Under the pieces are notes generated by a model, which worked only from the letters and a program-made list of their open reading frames with translations, was not told where the DNA came from and made no database searches. Made by a program: the position numbers and the translations under genes. This document shows positions 25,496-34,794 of a stretch of DNA of 64,000 nt, piece by piece (within the stretch, counting starts at the first letter, position 1; each line of letters begins with the position of its first letter). The stretch comes from Bacteroidota bacterium (GTDB lineage Bacteria > Bacteroidota > Bacteroidia > Cytophagales > Spirosomataceae), in contig JAIUOF010000003.1 in the NCBI GenBank assembly GCA_020161355.1, forward strand, positions 186,001 to 250,000, written 5' to 3'.

Positions 25496-27180
25496 TACTT
25501 TATGATTTTTAAAAGGAACATATCTTTACCTCCCATACTAGTAGTGCTGTTTGTGCCCCAGTTAACCATATTTTGATAAAAACCGGTTCCAAACAACTCA
25601 CCTGTATTTGTGGCTTTTATGGCAGTAAATTCATCTGAAAGGCTCCCGCCAAAGTTATCTATATTGATTAAGTCTCCTGAGGAATTGTATTCCATCAAAA
25701 CACCATCTATTTTTCCATTTGAAGATTTACCTCTTGAATAAGGTGTAAATTCTACAAATCCAGAGCTTACGATATTTGAAAGCCCAAACATTGCATTGCA
25801 AAAGAAATTACCTGACAAATAAACTGAGCCATTTAGGCCAGAAGTCATATCAGACTTATACCTTTTAGTTAGTTCTGTTAATCCTGCATCACAAAGAACA
25901 TTGTTTACTTGATTAGGATAGTACATTTGTCTGCTCCATTGTTTTAAAAGTCCAATACTAAATTTAGAAATCTTGATTAGGGGAGTTGGAATAGGAAATG
26001 AAAAACCTTCAATCCCGCTAATAGAATATCCTGCATGAGAAGAAACGTAAATTTCACCATCATTGAATAGTACGGCATCTGGAAGGTAGGTGTCGGCTCC
26101 TACTATAGCTACACATACGGCCGATGGATTTAGCTTAGCGATAAAACCAGCAGAATTAACTGCGTCAGCAGGGTTTGTTGGTGAAAAATTTAATCCATCA
26201 ATACTTATTATATCGATCGCTTCTGCCAAATCTATATATCCAGCTAGAAAAACATTATTACTAGGATCGACTTCCAGAGCCGTTCCAAGGTCAGAAGTTT
26301 CACTGGTCCCCGCAGCTTTATGGGTCAAAAATGCCCCTAAATCATTGTATTTTGCATAAAATAAATCTTTTAAGCCTGCAGAAATTGCCGTTGCACCTAT
26401 ACTTCCTCCTGTTCCATAAAATGTAAATGTTGACTCAAAACCACCTGTCAAGTGTATTTTGTAATTGTTATCGATTGCCATAGCTGTTAAGGTATCATTG
26501 CCCGAACCGCCCATTAATTGGCTCCACTGGAAAGTACCGGAACTATTATATTTAGCAAAGAATATGTCATTCAGATTATTGGAATTATTGAATGTGATTC
26601 CTGATATCGTAACTGACCCTTTGTGTGTTCCGGCAACATATACATTGCCTTCAGGATCTAATTTTACCTGATTAGCTGTGCAGTCAAGTGTATTAGCCAT
26701 TTGTTTTGCCCATACCAGTTTGCCATCTTTCCTTAATTTGGCCAGAAAACCATCTTTTCCTCCACTTGAATATAAAATGATTGGACCGAAATCATCTTGA
26801 AAAATAATTTCGTTTTCAAATTCTCCAGCGACATAAACAAATTCTCCAGTGACTTCAATATCATAACCCACCTGATTACTGGTACTGCCATTGGAATATC
26901 CTGTAATAATTGGTTTCGGGTTTTCAGATTGACATTTCCAACTTATTCCATCAAAAAGTCTTAAGCAATTAATATCAGTGTCATAAACTAATGAGCCTTC
27001 AACAGGAGCAACGATCGCTGCAATTTGAGCATTCGTCATTCTCGGTGGGGTGATTCCACCATTATGTGTACCATTTGCGATGATGTTTGGCTGGCTCGTT
27101 CCTGGTGTAATTAATGTTGATTGAGCCAATGATCCGAATGAAACTGCAAAAAGGAGAAAACAATTGTATATTTTTTTCAT
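25495..27180 (-). CDS. Secreted SBBP-type beta-propeller protein
   Basis: This 561-residue protein has a signal peptide (SFGSLA-Q). Residues ~45-85 hold a short module (RMTNAQIAAIVAPVEGSLVY, DTDINCLRLFDGISW) seen at the base of many Bacteroidota surface proteins. The rest is built of ~45-60 residue repeats of the SBBP type (LDPEGNVYVAGTHKG, IDNNYKIHLTGGFES, FFAKYNSSGTFQWSQLMGG), which predicts a beta-propeller. No T9SS sorting domain is clear, although the end (GKDMFLLKIIK) is short and basic. It overlaps the upstream gene by 4 bases and the downstream gene by 1. Confidence 0.7.
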   Translation of the reverse strand: MKKIYNCFLLFAVSFGSLAQSTLITPGTSQPNIIANGTHNGGITPPRMTNAQIAAIVAPVEGSLVYDTDINCLRLFDGISWKCQSENPKPIITGYSNGSTSNQVGYDIEVTGEFVYVAGEFENEIIFQDDFGPIILYSSGGKDGFLAKLRKDGKLVWAKQMANTLDCTANQVKLDPEGNVYVAGTHKGSVTISGITFNNSNNLNDIFFAKYNSSGTFQWSQLMGGSGNDTLTAMAIDNNYKIHLTGGFESTFTFYGTGGSIGATAISAGLKDLFYAKYNDLGAFLTHKAAGTSETSDLGTALEVDPSNNVFLAGYIDLAEAIDIISIDGLNFSPTNPADAVNSAGFIAKLNPSAVCVAIVGADTYLPDAVLFNDGEIYVSSHAGYSISGIEGFSFPIPTPLIKISKFSIGLLKQWSRQMYYPNQVNNVLCDAGLTELTKRYKSDMTSGLNGSVYLSGNFFCNAMFGLSNIVSSGFVEFTPYSRGKSSNGKIDGVLMEYNSSGDLINIDNFGGSLSDEFTAIKATNTGELFGTGFYQNMVNWGTNSTTSMGGKDMFLLKIIK

Positions 27181-27518
27181 GGCATTAAAGATGTTTTAGT
27201 AGGAGAAATGACATTGCTTTCTTCATCTTTTTTTGAAAAAGAAAATGGAGCTGTTGGATAAATTTCATTTTCAAAACTTTTGAATTTAATCCACTTGCTT
27301 CCATCATACATCCTGAGAATTTTATTTGATATATCATAAACCAATGTCCCTTTGTTTGGGCTTGAGATATTCAATATTGCAGAAATGGTTAGTCTTGGAA
27401 TTACGATTGGTTTAGCAGAAGAATTGGATTCAACTTTTGAAGGTGTAATGATGATGCTTTGAGAATACATTCTTCCTGAGAAAAGAAAGCAAATCCAAAA
27501 AAAAGTCATTTTTCTCAT
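27177..27518 (-). CDS. Small secreted protein sharing the stalk module of its neighbour
   Basis: This 113-residue protein has a signal peptide (CFLFSGRMYS-Q). The mature part is little more than the module IVIPRLTISAILNISSPNKG plus LVYDISNKILRMYDGSKW, clearly homologous in pattern to residues 45-85 of the 561-residue neighbour. It may be a minimal paralogue or a structural partner. It starts 3 bases after the preceding gene's stop and overlaps the next gene by 4 bases, so it is part of the operon. Confidence 0.6.
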   Translation of the reverse strand: MRKMTFFWICFLFSGRMYSQSIIITPSKVESNSSAKPIVIPRLTISAILNISSPNKGTLVYDISNKILRMYDGSKWIKFKSFENEIYPTAPFSFSKKDEESNVISPTKTSLMP

Positions 27519-27521
27519 AAT

Positions 27522-28874
27522 TTATTCTTTATAAGTGATTAATGCTTTAAATGGTACTCCAGCCAGACCCGAACTATTGCCGTTTTTGTTGAGAATATAC
27601 AAGCTGCCAGCTGTCCAATAATAGTTATACTCCAGCGAGGGGTTGCCAGTATAGTTGGGCGGGATAAATTGATTATTTACCTCTGCGGTAACAGCTATTG
27701 AAAGTATTTTGGCATCTGTGAGTCCATGAGGGTAGGTGCCATTTACATTTGCTGCTGGCATATTTCCTGTGATTTCAAGCATTTTTATATGTGGAGCAAA
27801 TTGACCGAGTTTTGAATATCCCCATAAATCAACATTTGAATTGTTTCTTACTACAAATGCATTTCTTCTATCGAGGGGTGCAGAACCGGTACCCACAATA
27901 AAAATTGGGTTTGAGGGGATTCTACTATGAAGTGCATCATCAGGGTCAAAAATAATAACTTCGTTATATGACCCAAAAATGGCAGTATTGGAAGAATAAT
28001 TCTGAAGACCCTCTCCAAATGTAAATGAACTAGTTGCTTTATTTTCATTCAGCAAACCACCCACAAATGAGGTATTACCTGAATTTGTATTTTGATACCC
28101 AATTGTGAATCCATGTTGAGAGGATGTTTTGTTTCCTGTACCAACCGTGAAAGAATTATACCCCGGAACATAATTAAACCACCCGTGATTGAAGGATAAA
28201 TCCCCGCGGTTTTTATAATTGAAAACACTTGTAGGTCCACTACTTATGCTTCCTTTGGACGTTGAGTATTCAAATAGTGGGCCTCCATAATAATCATCCA
28301 TGAATTCAGCGAATGAAGCATCTAATGGGATGAATTTAAGAATGAATCCTTGGCCTACCTGAGTGTTATTATTTGTTCGAAAGGCAATATCAATACGTGA
28401 ATTCCGAATTATAATCTTGTTAGGAATAGAAGTTGTACCACTGAAAACATGAATCGGTTGTCCATAATCATAAATAATTAAAGAATCACCAGGATCGGGG
28501 ATATCCATTAAATCAAAGCTTAATTGATAACCACCCAAACCTTCACCTGATAGAATATTTGGTTGGATAACGGCACTCGCAGAAAATGCAACTCCTTGTA
28601 GGTAAGGACCGCTGCCACCGGGATCGAGAATAGTTCCTCCAAGGTTACCATCAAGATTTTGGTTGTTACTGTTTATAAGCGTATAGACATTGGAGTTGGG
28701 ATTAACATTTAGAGCTGAGAAATCAGTTTGAACAATCAGACCTTTATTTCTTAATTCTAAATGAGAGAATGGAGATTTTAGTAGTGCCCCACCATTTGAA
28801 TATTCAGTAGATTGACAAAGTGCCTGAAATTTGTTTGCAATGACGATAAGGAATAATAAAAGTATTTTTTTCAT
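27522..28874 (-). CDS. Secreted protein with YadA-head-like beta-roll repeats
   Basis: This 450-residue protein has a signal peptide (VIANKFQALC-Q region). Residues ~240-310 contain consecutive 14-15 residue repeats of the form FTxG...N....S....: SFTVGTGNKTSSQHG, FTIGYQNTNSGNTS, FVGGLLNENKATSS and FTFGEGLQNYSSNTA. They resemble the left-handed beta-roll of trimeric adhesin heads and some tail fibres. No YadA membrane anchor follows; the C-terminus (LYILNKNGNSSGLAGVPFKALITYKE) is different. It overlaps the LytTR gene by 4 bases. An adhesive or fibre role is inference. Confidence 0.62.
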   Translation of the reverse strand: MKKILLLFLIVIANKFQALCQSTEYSNGGALLKSPFSHLELRNKGLIVQTDFSALNVNPNSNVYTLINSNNQNLDGNLGGTILDPGGSGPYLQGVAFSASAVIQPNILSGEGLGGYQLSFDLMDIPDPGDSLIIYDYGQPIHVFSGTTSIPNKIIIRNSRIDIAFRTNNNTQVGQGFILKFIPLDASFAEFMDDYYGGPLFEYSTSKGSISSGPTSVFNYKNRGDLSFNHGWFNYVPGYNSFTVGTGNKTSSQHGFTIGYQNTNSGNTSFVGGLLNENKATSSFTFGEGLQNYSSNTAIFGSYNEVIIFDPDDALHSRIPSNPIFIVGTGSAPLDRRNAFVVRNNSNVDLWGYSKLGQFAPHIKMLEITGNMPAANVNGTYPHGLTDAKILSIAVTAEVNNQFIPPNYTGNPSLEYNYYWTAGSLYILNKNGNSSGLAGVPFKALITYKE

Positions 28875-29176
28875 GATTTTAAATTTATATTCTTCCCCAA
28901 CCTCCTGCTAATCAACCCCCTATTTCCTGTTTTACTAACAAACTCCTTTTCAAAAATCGTTAAGTCAGCCAGCGGGTTTATCAAAAAACTGCGGTGAACC
29001 CGCACCATATTCTCACCAAAACGCTCCTGAAGTTTTTGAAGATTGGTTGAGACCAGGATTCTTCTTCCGTTTTTCAGGAAAATATGAGAATAGCTAAAAT
29101 CGGCCTTGATGAACTCTATTTCATCAGGCGACAGGTAGGTTCTTGAACCCACATGAATACTATTGATTGAAATCAT
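28871..29176 (-). CDS. Stand-alone LytTR DNA-binding domain protein
   Basis: This 101-residue cytoplasmic protein consists of a LytTR domain only: PDEIEFIKADFSYSHIFLKN, GRRILVSTNLQKLQERFG and MVRVHRSFLINPLADL are the hallmarks. No receiver or membrane domain is attached. It is the first gene of a five-gene operon of secreted proteins and overlaps the second gene by 4 bases, so it probably autoregulates that operon. The upstream sensor/response-regulator pair could act on the same sites (inference). Confidence 0.82.
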   Translation of the reverse strand: MISINSIHVGSRTYLSPDEIEFIKADFSYSHIFLKNGRRILVSTNLQKLQERFGENMVRVHRSFLINPLADLTIFEKEFVSKTGNRGLISRRLGKNINLKS

Positions 29177-29281
29177 GACCGGAATTATTTTTCCGAAAAA
29201 TAATTTTTCTAAAAAAACAATACTACCATAAATGAATACTTCCCTGAACTGATTCCATAATTAGCGGGAATGGGTTAATAA

Positions 29282-31216
29282 CTAACGGATGTCGGGAATG
29301 TGGATTTTTACTTTTGTGCCGGTGGGGTTTTTAAGATCTTCTATCTCAACTTTTAAGGGCCAGTTGTAAATTTCGGAAATAAGGTCAATGCGGTTGGTTA
29401 TCAGCTGCTCACCCATGGACTTATGACCGGCCGGGCGATTTTTCACCGCTTCTTCCCGGCCTATTCCATTATCTTCAATTATTATTAGGAGGCCGCCGGA
29501 AGATTTAGAAATGGAAATTCTGATAAAGCCGGTTTTGTTTAAGTTATTAAAGCCGTGTTTTATAGCGTTTTCCAAAAATGGTTGCAAAATAAAAGCCGGC
29601 ACCTGCACCGATGCCATATCTACATTTAAATCCCTGTCCATAAAATAATCAAATTTTCCATCAGAACGTTTTTGCTCGAGTTTAAGATAGTGCTCACAAA
29701 AACTCAGCTCTTCTTTCAAGCTGATGATATGATCCCGGCTTTTTTCCAAAACCGAGCGTATCAAATCCGAAAACTCAGTAAGGTATTCAGATGCCTGTTG
29801 GGTATCTTTTCTTACAATAAAGCTCTTGATCGAATTTAGGGTATTAAACAAAAAATGTGGGTTTATCTGTGATCTCAGGAGGCTTAATTCAGAGAGAGCA
29901 TATTGTTGCTGAAGCCTGATTTGTTCGGTTTTGGTCTGGAAAAATTGCTGAAGAATGGCTATTGAATACAAAATCACCTCTGCCAAAACAGAAATATTAA
30001 AAACATAATTGGGATAATACATCAAAATGCTGGAGGTGGTTTTGGAAATCCCGAGAGTGCCGGTAATAAACCCAAAAATCACTCCGGTAAAAAGCATGAT
30101 ACTGGCTGCTTTAAGCAGCGGGGGCGTATAAAGGTTTTTCCACCTAAACAGGTTGATTATCAAATAAATACTCACAAACAAAATTAGAATCTCCGAAAGA
30201 ATTGTATTGTAAAACTGCCAGTCATATTGCTGTAAAATCAAGCTTAATGTTATTTCAACCCCCAATAAAACCATAAAAACCAGGATTGTACTTTTAAAAA
30301 ATATTCGCTGAGAAAAGTTGCCTCGTTGTCTGACCTCCATAAATTCCCACAAAAACAACATGTAAAAGATTTGGGTACTGAGAATGTAGAAATTCTGTCT
30401 GAGGTCAATATTCAAGGTCTCAAAAAAACTGATTGGGGTAATTATAAACGGTGAATAGCTGAATCCATAGATATTGAAAAGCAGCATAAAGACCAAATAC
30501 AAAGCATAATAGACCAGAAACTTTTGTCTGATAAAATAAAAAAGAGCCAGCACCATCAACAATATGTAAAGTAGCACACTGTACATCATAACATTGGTAA
30601 AAACCGGCAGCCGATTTTCGTAGAGGTCGTTTAATTTGATTTTTGCCTCCTCAGAGGTACTTACAATAATTGGAGCAATTTGAAATTCCTTGCCGGTGAG
30701 ATCATTGAATTTTAGTAAAAACACCGCCTTCTCATAGGGTGAAAGTACCACTTTAAGGTATTTTTGGTCAAATCGGTACTGCCGGTTATCCTCAGACATA
30801 CTTTGTTTGGTAAAGCCGGCCTTGATCAGGTTCTCTTTTGTGTATTTCCAAAGTTCCTGTTGTTTTACAGTTCCAGCTGATATTAAAAGTGTGTCATAAG
30901 AGTTTCCGGTATTTTCAATACAAAATCTCAGGTAAAAATTGTATTTAAATTCTTTTACCAGTAATCGGGGAAAATTGTAGGCATTCAATGACTTGAAGGC
31001 CATTGGTGGTATGTTTTTGAGCGGAATATTTGCAGAAGAATCGACAAAAAGCTGAACTTGAGAAATAGCATTAAAAGGCTTGTTATCAGCACTTCTGAAA
31101 CAATCCTGAGTTTTTGCCTGAAAAAAAGCAAACAGAAGAATTATAAATAGGCTATTTTTCAAAAAAAGACTTTTAATCCTCGAAAGATAGAAGGATTTTT
31201 CTTTCATTTGATTCAA
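29282..31216 (-). CDS. LytS-type sensor histidine kinase with 7TMR-DISM input
   Basis: This 644-residue protein has a signal anchor, an extracytoplasmic beta-rich domain (~40-190) of the 7TMR-DISMED2 type and seven hydrophobic segments (~205-410). The cytoplasmic kinase of the LytS class has the phosphoacceptor H-box SQINPHFLFNTLNSIKSFI, the N-box FLENAIKHGFNN and the G-box EDNGIGREEA. The usual ligands of DISM receptors are small molecules such as carbohydrates; here the ligand is unknown. The gene is 30 bases downstream of the cognate response regulator. Confidence 0.87.
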   Translation of the reverse strand: MNQMKEKSFYLSRIKSLFLKNSLFIILLFAFFQAKTQDCFRSADNKPFNAISQVQLFVDSSANIPLKNIPPMAFKSLNAYNFPRLLVKEFKYNFYLRFCIENTGNSYDTLLISAGTVKQQELWKYTKENLIKAGFTKQSMSEDNRQYRFDQKYLKVVLSPYEKAVFLLKFNDLTGKEFQIAPIIVSTSEEAKIKLNDLYENRLPVFTNVMMYSVLLYILLMVLALFYFIRQKFLVYYALYLVFMLLFNIYGFSYSPFIITPISFFETLNIDLRQNFYILSTQIFYMLFLWEFMEVRQRGNFSQRIFFKSTILVFMVLLGVEITLSLILQQYDWQFYNTILSEILILFVSIYLIINLFRWKNLYTPPLLKAASIMLFTGVIFGFITGTLGISKTTSSILMYYPNYVFNISVLAEVILYSIAILQQFFQTKTEQIRLQQQYALSELSLLRSQINPHFLFNTLNSIKSFIVRKDTQQASEYLTEFSDLIRSVLEKSRDHIISLKEELSFCEHYLKLEQKRSDGKFDYFMDRDLNVDMASVQVPAFILQPFLENAIKHGFNNLNKTGFIRISISKSSGGLLIIIEDNGIGREEAVKNRPAGHKSMGEQLITNRIDLISEIYNWPLKVEIEDLKNPTGTKVKIHIPDIR

Positions 31217-31246
31217 CCGGAAGGCATTTTCAACGAATGGATACCC

Positions 31247-31990
31247 CTAAACCAAAATTACGCTCAACAGTTTGGGTTTGTTGATTCTCGAAACAGCCAA
31301 TGTTTTTCCATCAGCCATCACCACCTGACCGCCATCCCCTCTGATGTATTTCTTGATTTTTTTGATCTGAACCACCGCCGAATTATGGATTCTGATAAAC
31401 TTAGCTTCATCCAAAATTTTCTCAAACTCCCCAAGATTTTTGGAAACTACAACTTCCCGATTGGCAAGAAAAATAGTAGTATAGTTGCCCGAAGCCATCA
31501 AATAATTGATTTCTTCCTGCTCTATCATTTCAAAACCTTCGGCATTGGGCACAGCTATATGACCGCTTTTCAAATGATGTGATTTTATACCTTCCAGTCT
31601 GGCTCCGATATTTTCCAGTTTCCGGTTAGACTCTATTTTTTCTTTTAACCGCTCCACTGCCCGGGTTAGCTTTTGGCTACTAACTGGTTTTACAAGATAA
31701 TCAACAGCATAGAAATCAAATGCACTCAGGGCATATTCCTGATGGGCTGTCACAAAAACCACCTGATAATCAATACTTTTCTGACAAAGCAAAAAATCAA
31801 AACCCGACATTTGAGGCATGGTTACATCCAAAAACACCACATCTATAGGATTATTTGCCAAAAACTGCAAAGCTTCTGTAGGGCTATTGGTCATTTTTTC
31901 TACTCGTACCTCAGGACAATAGGTGGCCAGGTCATAAGACAAAATCTCGAGATTGGTGGTTTCATCATCAAGTAATAAAGCGGTAAACAT
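31247..31990 (-). CDS. LytTR-family response regulator
   Basis: This 247-residue protein has an N-terminal receiver domain (acidic pair LLLDDE, phosphoacceptor in VVFLDVTMP, Thr/Ala in VTAHQEYAL, Lys in YLVKPVS) and a C-terminal LytTR DNA-binding domain (INYLMASGNYTTIFLANREV, FIRIHNSAVVQIKKI). It pairs with the downstream sensor kinase and is encoded first in that two-gene unit. Targets are unknown; the adjacent LytTR-led operon is the obvious candidate. Confidence 0.88.
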   Translation of the reverse strand: MFTALLLDDETTNLEILSYDLATYCPEVRVEKMTNSPTEALQFLANNPIDVVFLDVTMPQMSGFDFLLCQKSIDYQVVFVTAHQEYALSAFDFYAVDYLVKPVSSQKLTRAVERLKEKIESNRKLENIGARLEGIKSHHLKSGHIAVPNAEGFEMIEQEEINYLMASGNYTTIFLANREVVVSKNLGEFEKILDEAKFIRIHNSAVVQIKKIKKYIRGDGGQVVMADGKTLAVSRINKPKLLSVILV

Positions 31991-32187
31991 AATTTACATC
32001 TTAAAGTATCTTTTGATAATTTATTATTCTTAACTATCTATTTCCTATATAATTTTAAAATATTACTTAACATTCAATCTTTTGTATTAGAAAATTGAAT
32101 TGGAAGGATGGGATTTTGATTACTTTTTAGTTGAAAATTAAAATAGAATATTAATCGGTTTGAAAAAGAAACACATCAATTTATCAT

Positions 32188-33081
32188 TTAAAATTTTAAC
32201 TGACCAAATACTGCTTCCATATTGCATCCAAATGAATATTTCCCGCTAAATTCTCTTGCGGGGACATAAGCCAATGCAATTGTATTGTTTTTCAAATACG
32301 TTATATAAGTACTTATTGCAGAAATTTTAGGTCCTTGACAACTAATAATTACATTGTAATCTTTATGTTTATAAACCAAGTCATTCAAAATGTCACTTAA
32401 TTTAGTAACATCATAACTATCGATCTCGAAGTTTTCAATCTCAATATTTTCAAAAGCTATTTTAGGAGAAATTCCACTGTTTCTTTTCATATTTTCGAAC
32501 TGCTCACCTTTTTGAGAAAAATAAACAACTTTAGAAGGTTCATAATATTCAATAAATAAATCCGTTCTGCCTTGGTCAAATCCTGTAATAATAAAAAGGG
32601 CTAATTTTTTATTTATGTCAAATATTCCTGAGTGTTTAAAAAGTAGTCTCGGACTTTTGTGATTCTTAGTTAATCCACCCTCACTATTGTCATAGGAAGT
32701 TGGTTTGAAATAAACATAATTAATTAATGATTTCTTCTTACGAAGATAAAAAAGCATGGTCCAAATTGCCTCTCTTGGAAAAGTTGTAATATTTAACGTT
32801 ACATTCTGAAAATCATTATTTAAAAAAAAAGAATCTAAAATTTTCCAATTGTTTATTGAATTTCTATACTCTAAGTCTAAATGAATTAACTCTATACCTG
32901 AATCCGACAATATTTTTTTAAACGATTCATAGTTTTCTGCCATATTGTCCATATGCAGGTAATCTATAAATCGAATTAGATAAACAATTTTAATTTTGTA
33001 TTTTTCAATTATATAATTTGTACCTAGTAAAAACCTTTCTTCCCATCCAAGTACGGTAAAAAGAGTGAACTTGTTCTTCAT
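32188..33081 (-). CDS. Unrecognised protein with two Rossmann-like halves, last gene of putative defence operon
   Basis: I cannot name this 297-residue family. It shows internal two-fold structure. Half 1 opens with LFTVLGWEERF (G12, E15, R16) and has a strand-loop LNITTFPRE (96-104). Half 2 opens with LFIITGFDQGR (G167, D169, R172) and has VIISCQGPK (244-252). Alternating hydrophobic strands and helices suggest two Rossmann-like folds, as in CARF-type nucleotide sensors, but this is inference. It has no signal peptide or membrane segment. Its ATG immediately follows the stop codon of the ATPase gene with no gap. AT-rich like the rest of the operon. Confidence 0.6.
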   Translation of the reverse strand: MKNKFTLFTVLGWEERFLLGTNYIIEKYKIKIVYLIRFIDYLHMDNMAENYESFKKILSDSGIELIHLDLEYRNSINNWKILDSFFLNNDFQNVTLNITTFPREAIWTMLFYLRKKKSLINYVYFKPTSYDNSEGGLTKNHKSPRLLFKHSGIFDINKKLALFIITGFDQGRTDLFIEYYEPSKVVYFSQKGEQFENMKRNSGISPKIAFENIEIENFEIDSYDVTKLSDILNDLVYKHKDYNVIISCQGPKISAISTYITYLKNNTIALAYVPAREFSGKYSFGCNMEAVFGQLKF

Positions 33082-34794
33082 TTATAAATCTAATTTAAGT
33101 TGATTAAAATTATTTTCGTCTTCAGCAAAGAAGGGTAAAGGTTTGTTATTAATAGCAGCAGCAATGAAGTCTTTTCCTTTAATTGCAAAATGTGAATATT
33201 GACCATGAGGGTCTAGTCCATGAGTTGGTAGCATCATGCGGTTTGGAACAAATAATGGTAGTTTTTTACCCGTTGCCTTATGACTAATAATTCTTTCATA
33301 AAGTATGGTACTCTTAAGAGATGCATATATTATTTCATTTATTTTATCTTCCATTTCAGGTTCAATTTCACTTATAATAAAATTTAGAGCTCTCGGTTCT
33401 GAAATTTTTTCATCTTTTAGCCTTTTTTTTAAATACTCAATTAATTGATTATAAAAGTTATTAATTTGCTTTGCCAACTCTTTAGTGCAATTATCCAATT
33501 CTGAATCAATATTTCTGATTTTGTCCCAAAAATCGTCACTTTTTGTTTTAATAATTTCTTTTTGAGTATTAGGATTAATTACCAAGATTTTTTTTTGATG
33601 GGAGTTTATAGATACTTCCTTTTCAAACATAAAATACAACGGATTTAATAAGTTCCTAATTACACCAGTTGAAATATCAACTAAAGTTTCAAACCCAGAA
33701 TAAATTGGCATATTCGCTTTTGGATTCCTCTCTCTGAAACTAATAGCTCTTGCATATTTAGCAACAAAATCATTTATTTGGGTTCCAATTGGATTCGGAA
33801 ATTTTAATTCAGCCAATTCTCTTGCTTTCTGTTTACCTTTTTCTAATTCATCTCTAAGTGAATCACTCATTGGAAGGAAATCATCAACAGTTACATTTAT
33901 TCCTGCTATTTCCAATCGTTTTTGTATTACGTCTTTTGCAAATTGTGAAAATTCTGAATTTTTGTTAAACAAACCTTTGGTTAAATCAATTTTGACAAAA
34001 TCATGTCCTTCAAGAATGTTGCCTCCCTTTGAGGTAATATAAATGGGCCTTGTAGCTGCAGTAGCTACTTTAAAACTAAACAGTCTATTGTCTCTAAAAG
34101 CAATCCATGAATTTATTATTCTTTGATGAGTTTCACTTAAATCTTGTATATCATCAAAAAATAATGAAAAATGAGAATTAACAAGTTCAGGAATTTTCCT
34201 TAATTGTTCTAACAACGGAATTACTGTATTATTAAAAGAAAAAGCATAACCTATAAAACTTTCAAAACTATCATTATTCAACTTTTTTTGGCTTGAATAA
34301 GCTTCTTTATTAATGAATAATTTTATTGAATCAAATACTGAAACTTTGCTCCTGAAATTAGTATCAAAAATATACTCTAGATTCTCTAAAATTTCGTTTC
34401 CAATTTCCGAAGAGATAATCAATTCGTTACTCAATTCCAAGAATGTGTTACAAATTTCAGCTATAATATTAATACACAAAAAATGTTCAACAACATCATA
34501 TTGTTTATTCGAATCCTCATAAAGTAAATACTCCCTTTTTCCAAGTAATGGTTGCTTACATGGAATATGTACCCCAACTAATTTGTATTTATCTTCATTT
34601 GCAGGATTATGGTAACTAACTGGTAAAGAGTAATAACGTAAAGTAGATGTCTTGCCACTTCCCCTTACACCAATTAGAATAATGTTTCTTGTTGACTCCA
34701 AAAATCTAGTATAGGTATTATCCTTAATATAATATTTAATAAATTCTTCAACCTCAATAGTATTCGGTCTATCGAAAACAAACGGATTTTTCAT
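33082..34794 (-). CDS. ORC/STAND-like P-loop ATPase of putative defence operon
   Basis: This 570-residue cytoplasmic protein has an early Walker A motif GVRGSGKT (42-49) and Walker B FSLFFDD (209-215). A sensor-1-like strand VATAATRP follows (~245-252), an arrangement typical of ORC/CDC6-like AAA+ or STAND NTPases. The C-terminal ~250 residues are helical and charged (DKIRNIDSELDNCTKELAKQ) and unassigned. Such ATPases act as loaders or switches in DNA processing and conflict systems (family knowledge); the role here is unknown. It overlaps the HD gene by 4 bases and abuts the next gene. Confidence 0.72.
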   Translation of the reverse strand: MKNPFVFDRPNTIEVEEFIKYYIKDNTYTRFLESTRNIILIGVRGSGKTSTLRYYSLPVSYHNPANEDKYKLVGVHIPCKQPLLGKREYLLYEDSNKQYDVVEHFLCINIIAEICNTFLELSNELIISSEIGNEILENLEYIFDTNFRSKVSVFDSIKLFINKEAYSSQKKLNNDSFESFIGYAFSFNNTVIPLLEQLRKIPELVNSHFSLFFDDIQDLSETHQRIINSWIAFRDNRLFSFKVATAATRPIYITSKGGNILEGHDFVKIDLTKGLFNKNSEFSQFAKDVIQKRLEIAGINVTVDDFLPMSDSLRDELEKGKQKARELAELKFPNPIGTQINDFVAKYARAISFRERNPKANMPIYSGFETLVDISTGVIRNLLNPLYFMFEKEVSINSHQKKILVINPNTQKEIIKTKSDDFWDKIRNIDSELDNCTKELAKQINNFYNQLIEYLKKRLKDEKISEPRALNFIISEIEPEMEDKINEIIYASLKSTILYERIISHKATGKKLPLFVPNRMMLPTHGLDPHGQYSHFAIKGKDFIAAAINNKPLPFFAEDENNFNQLKLDL

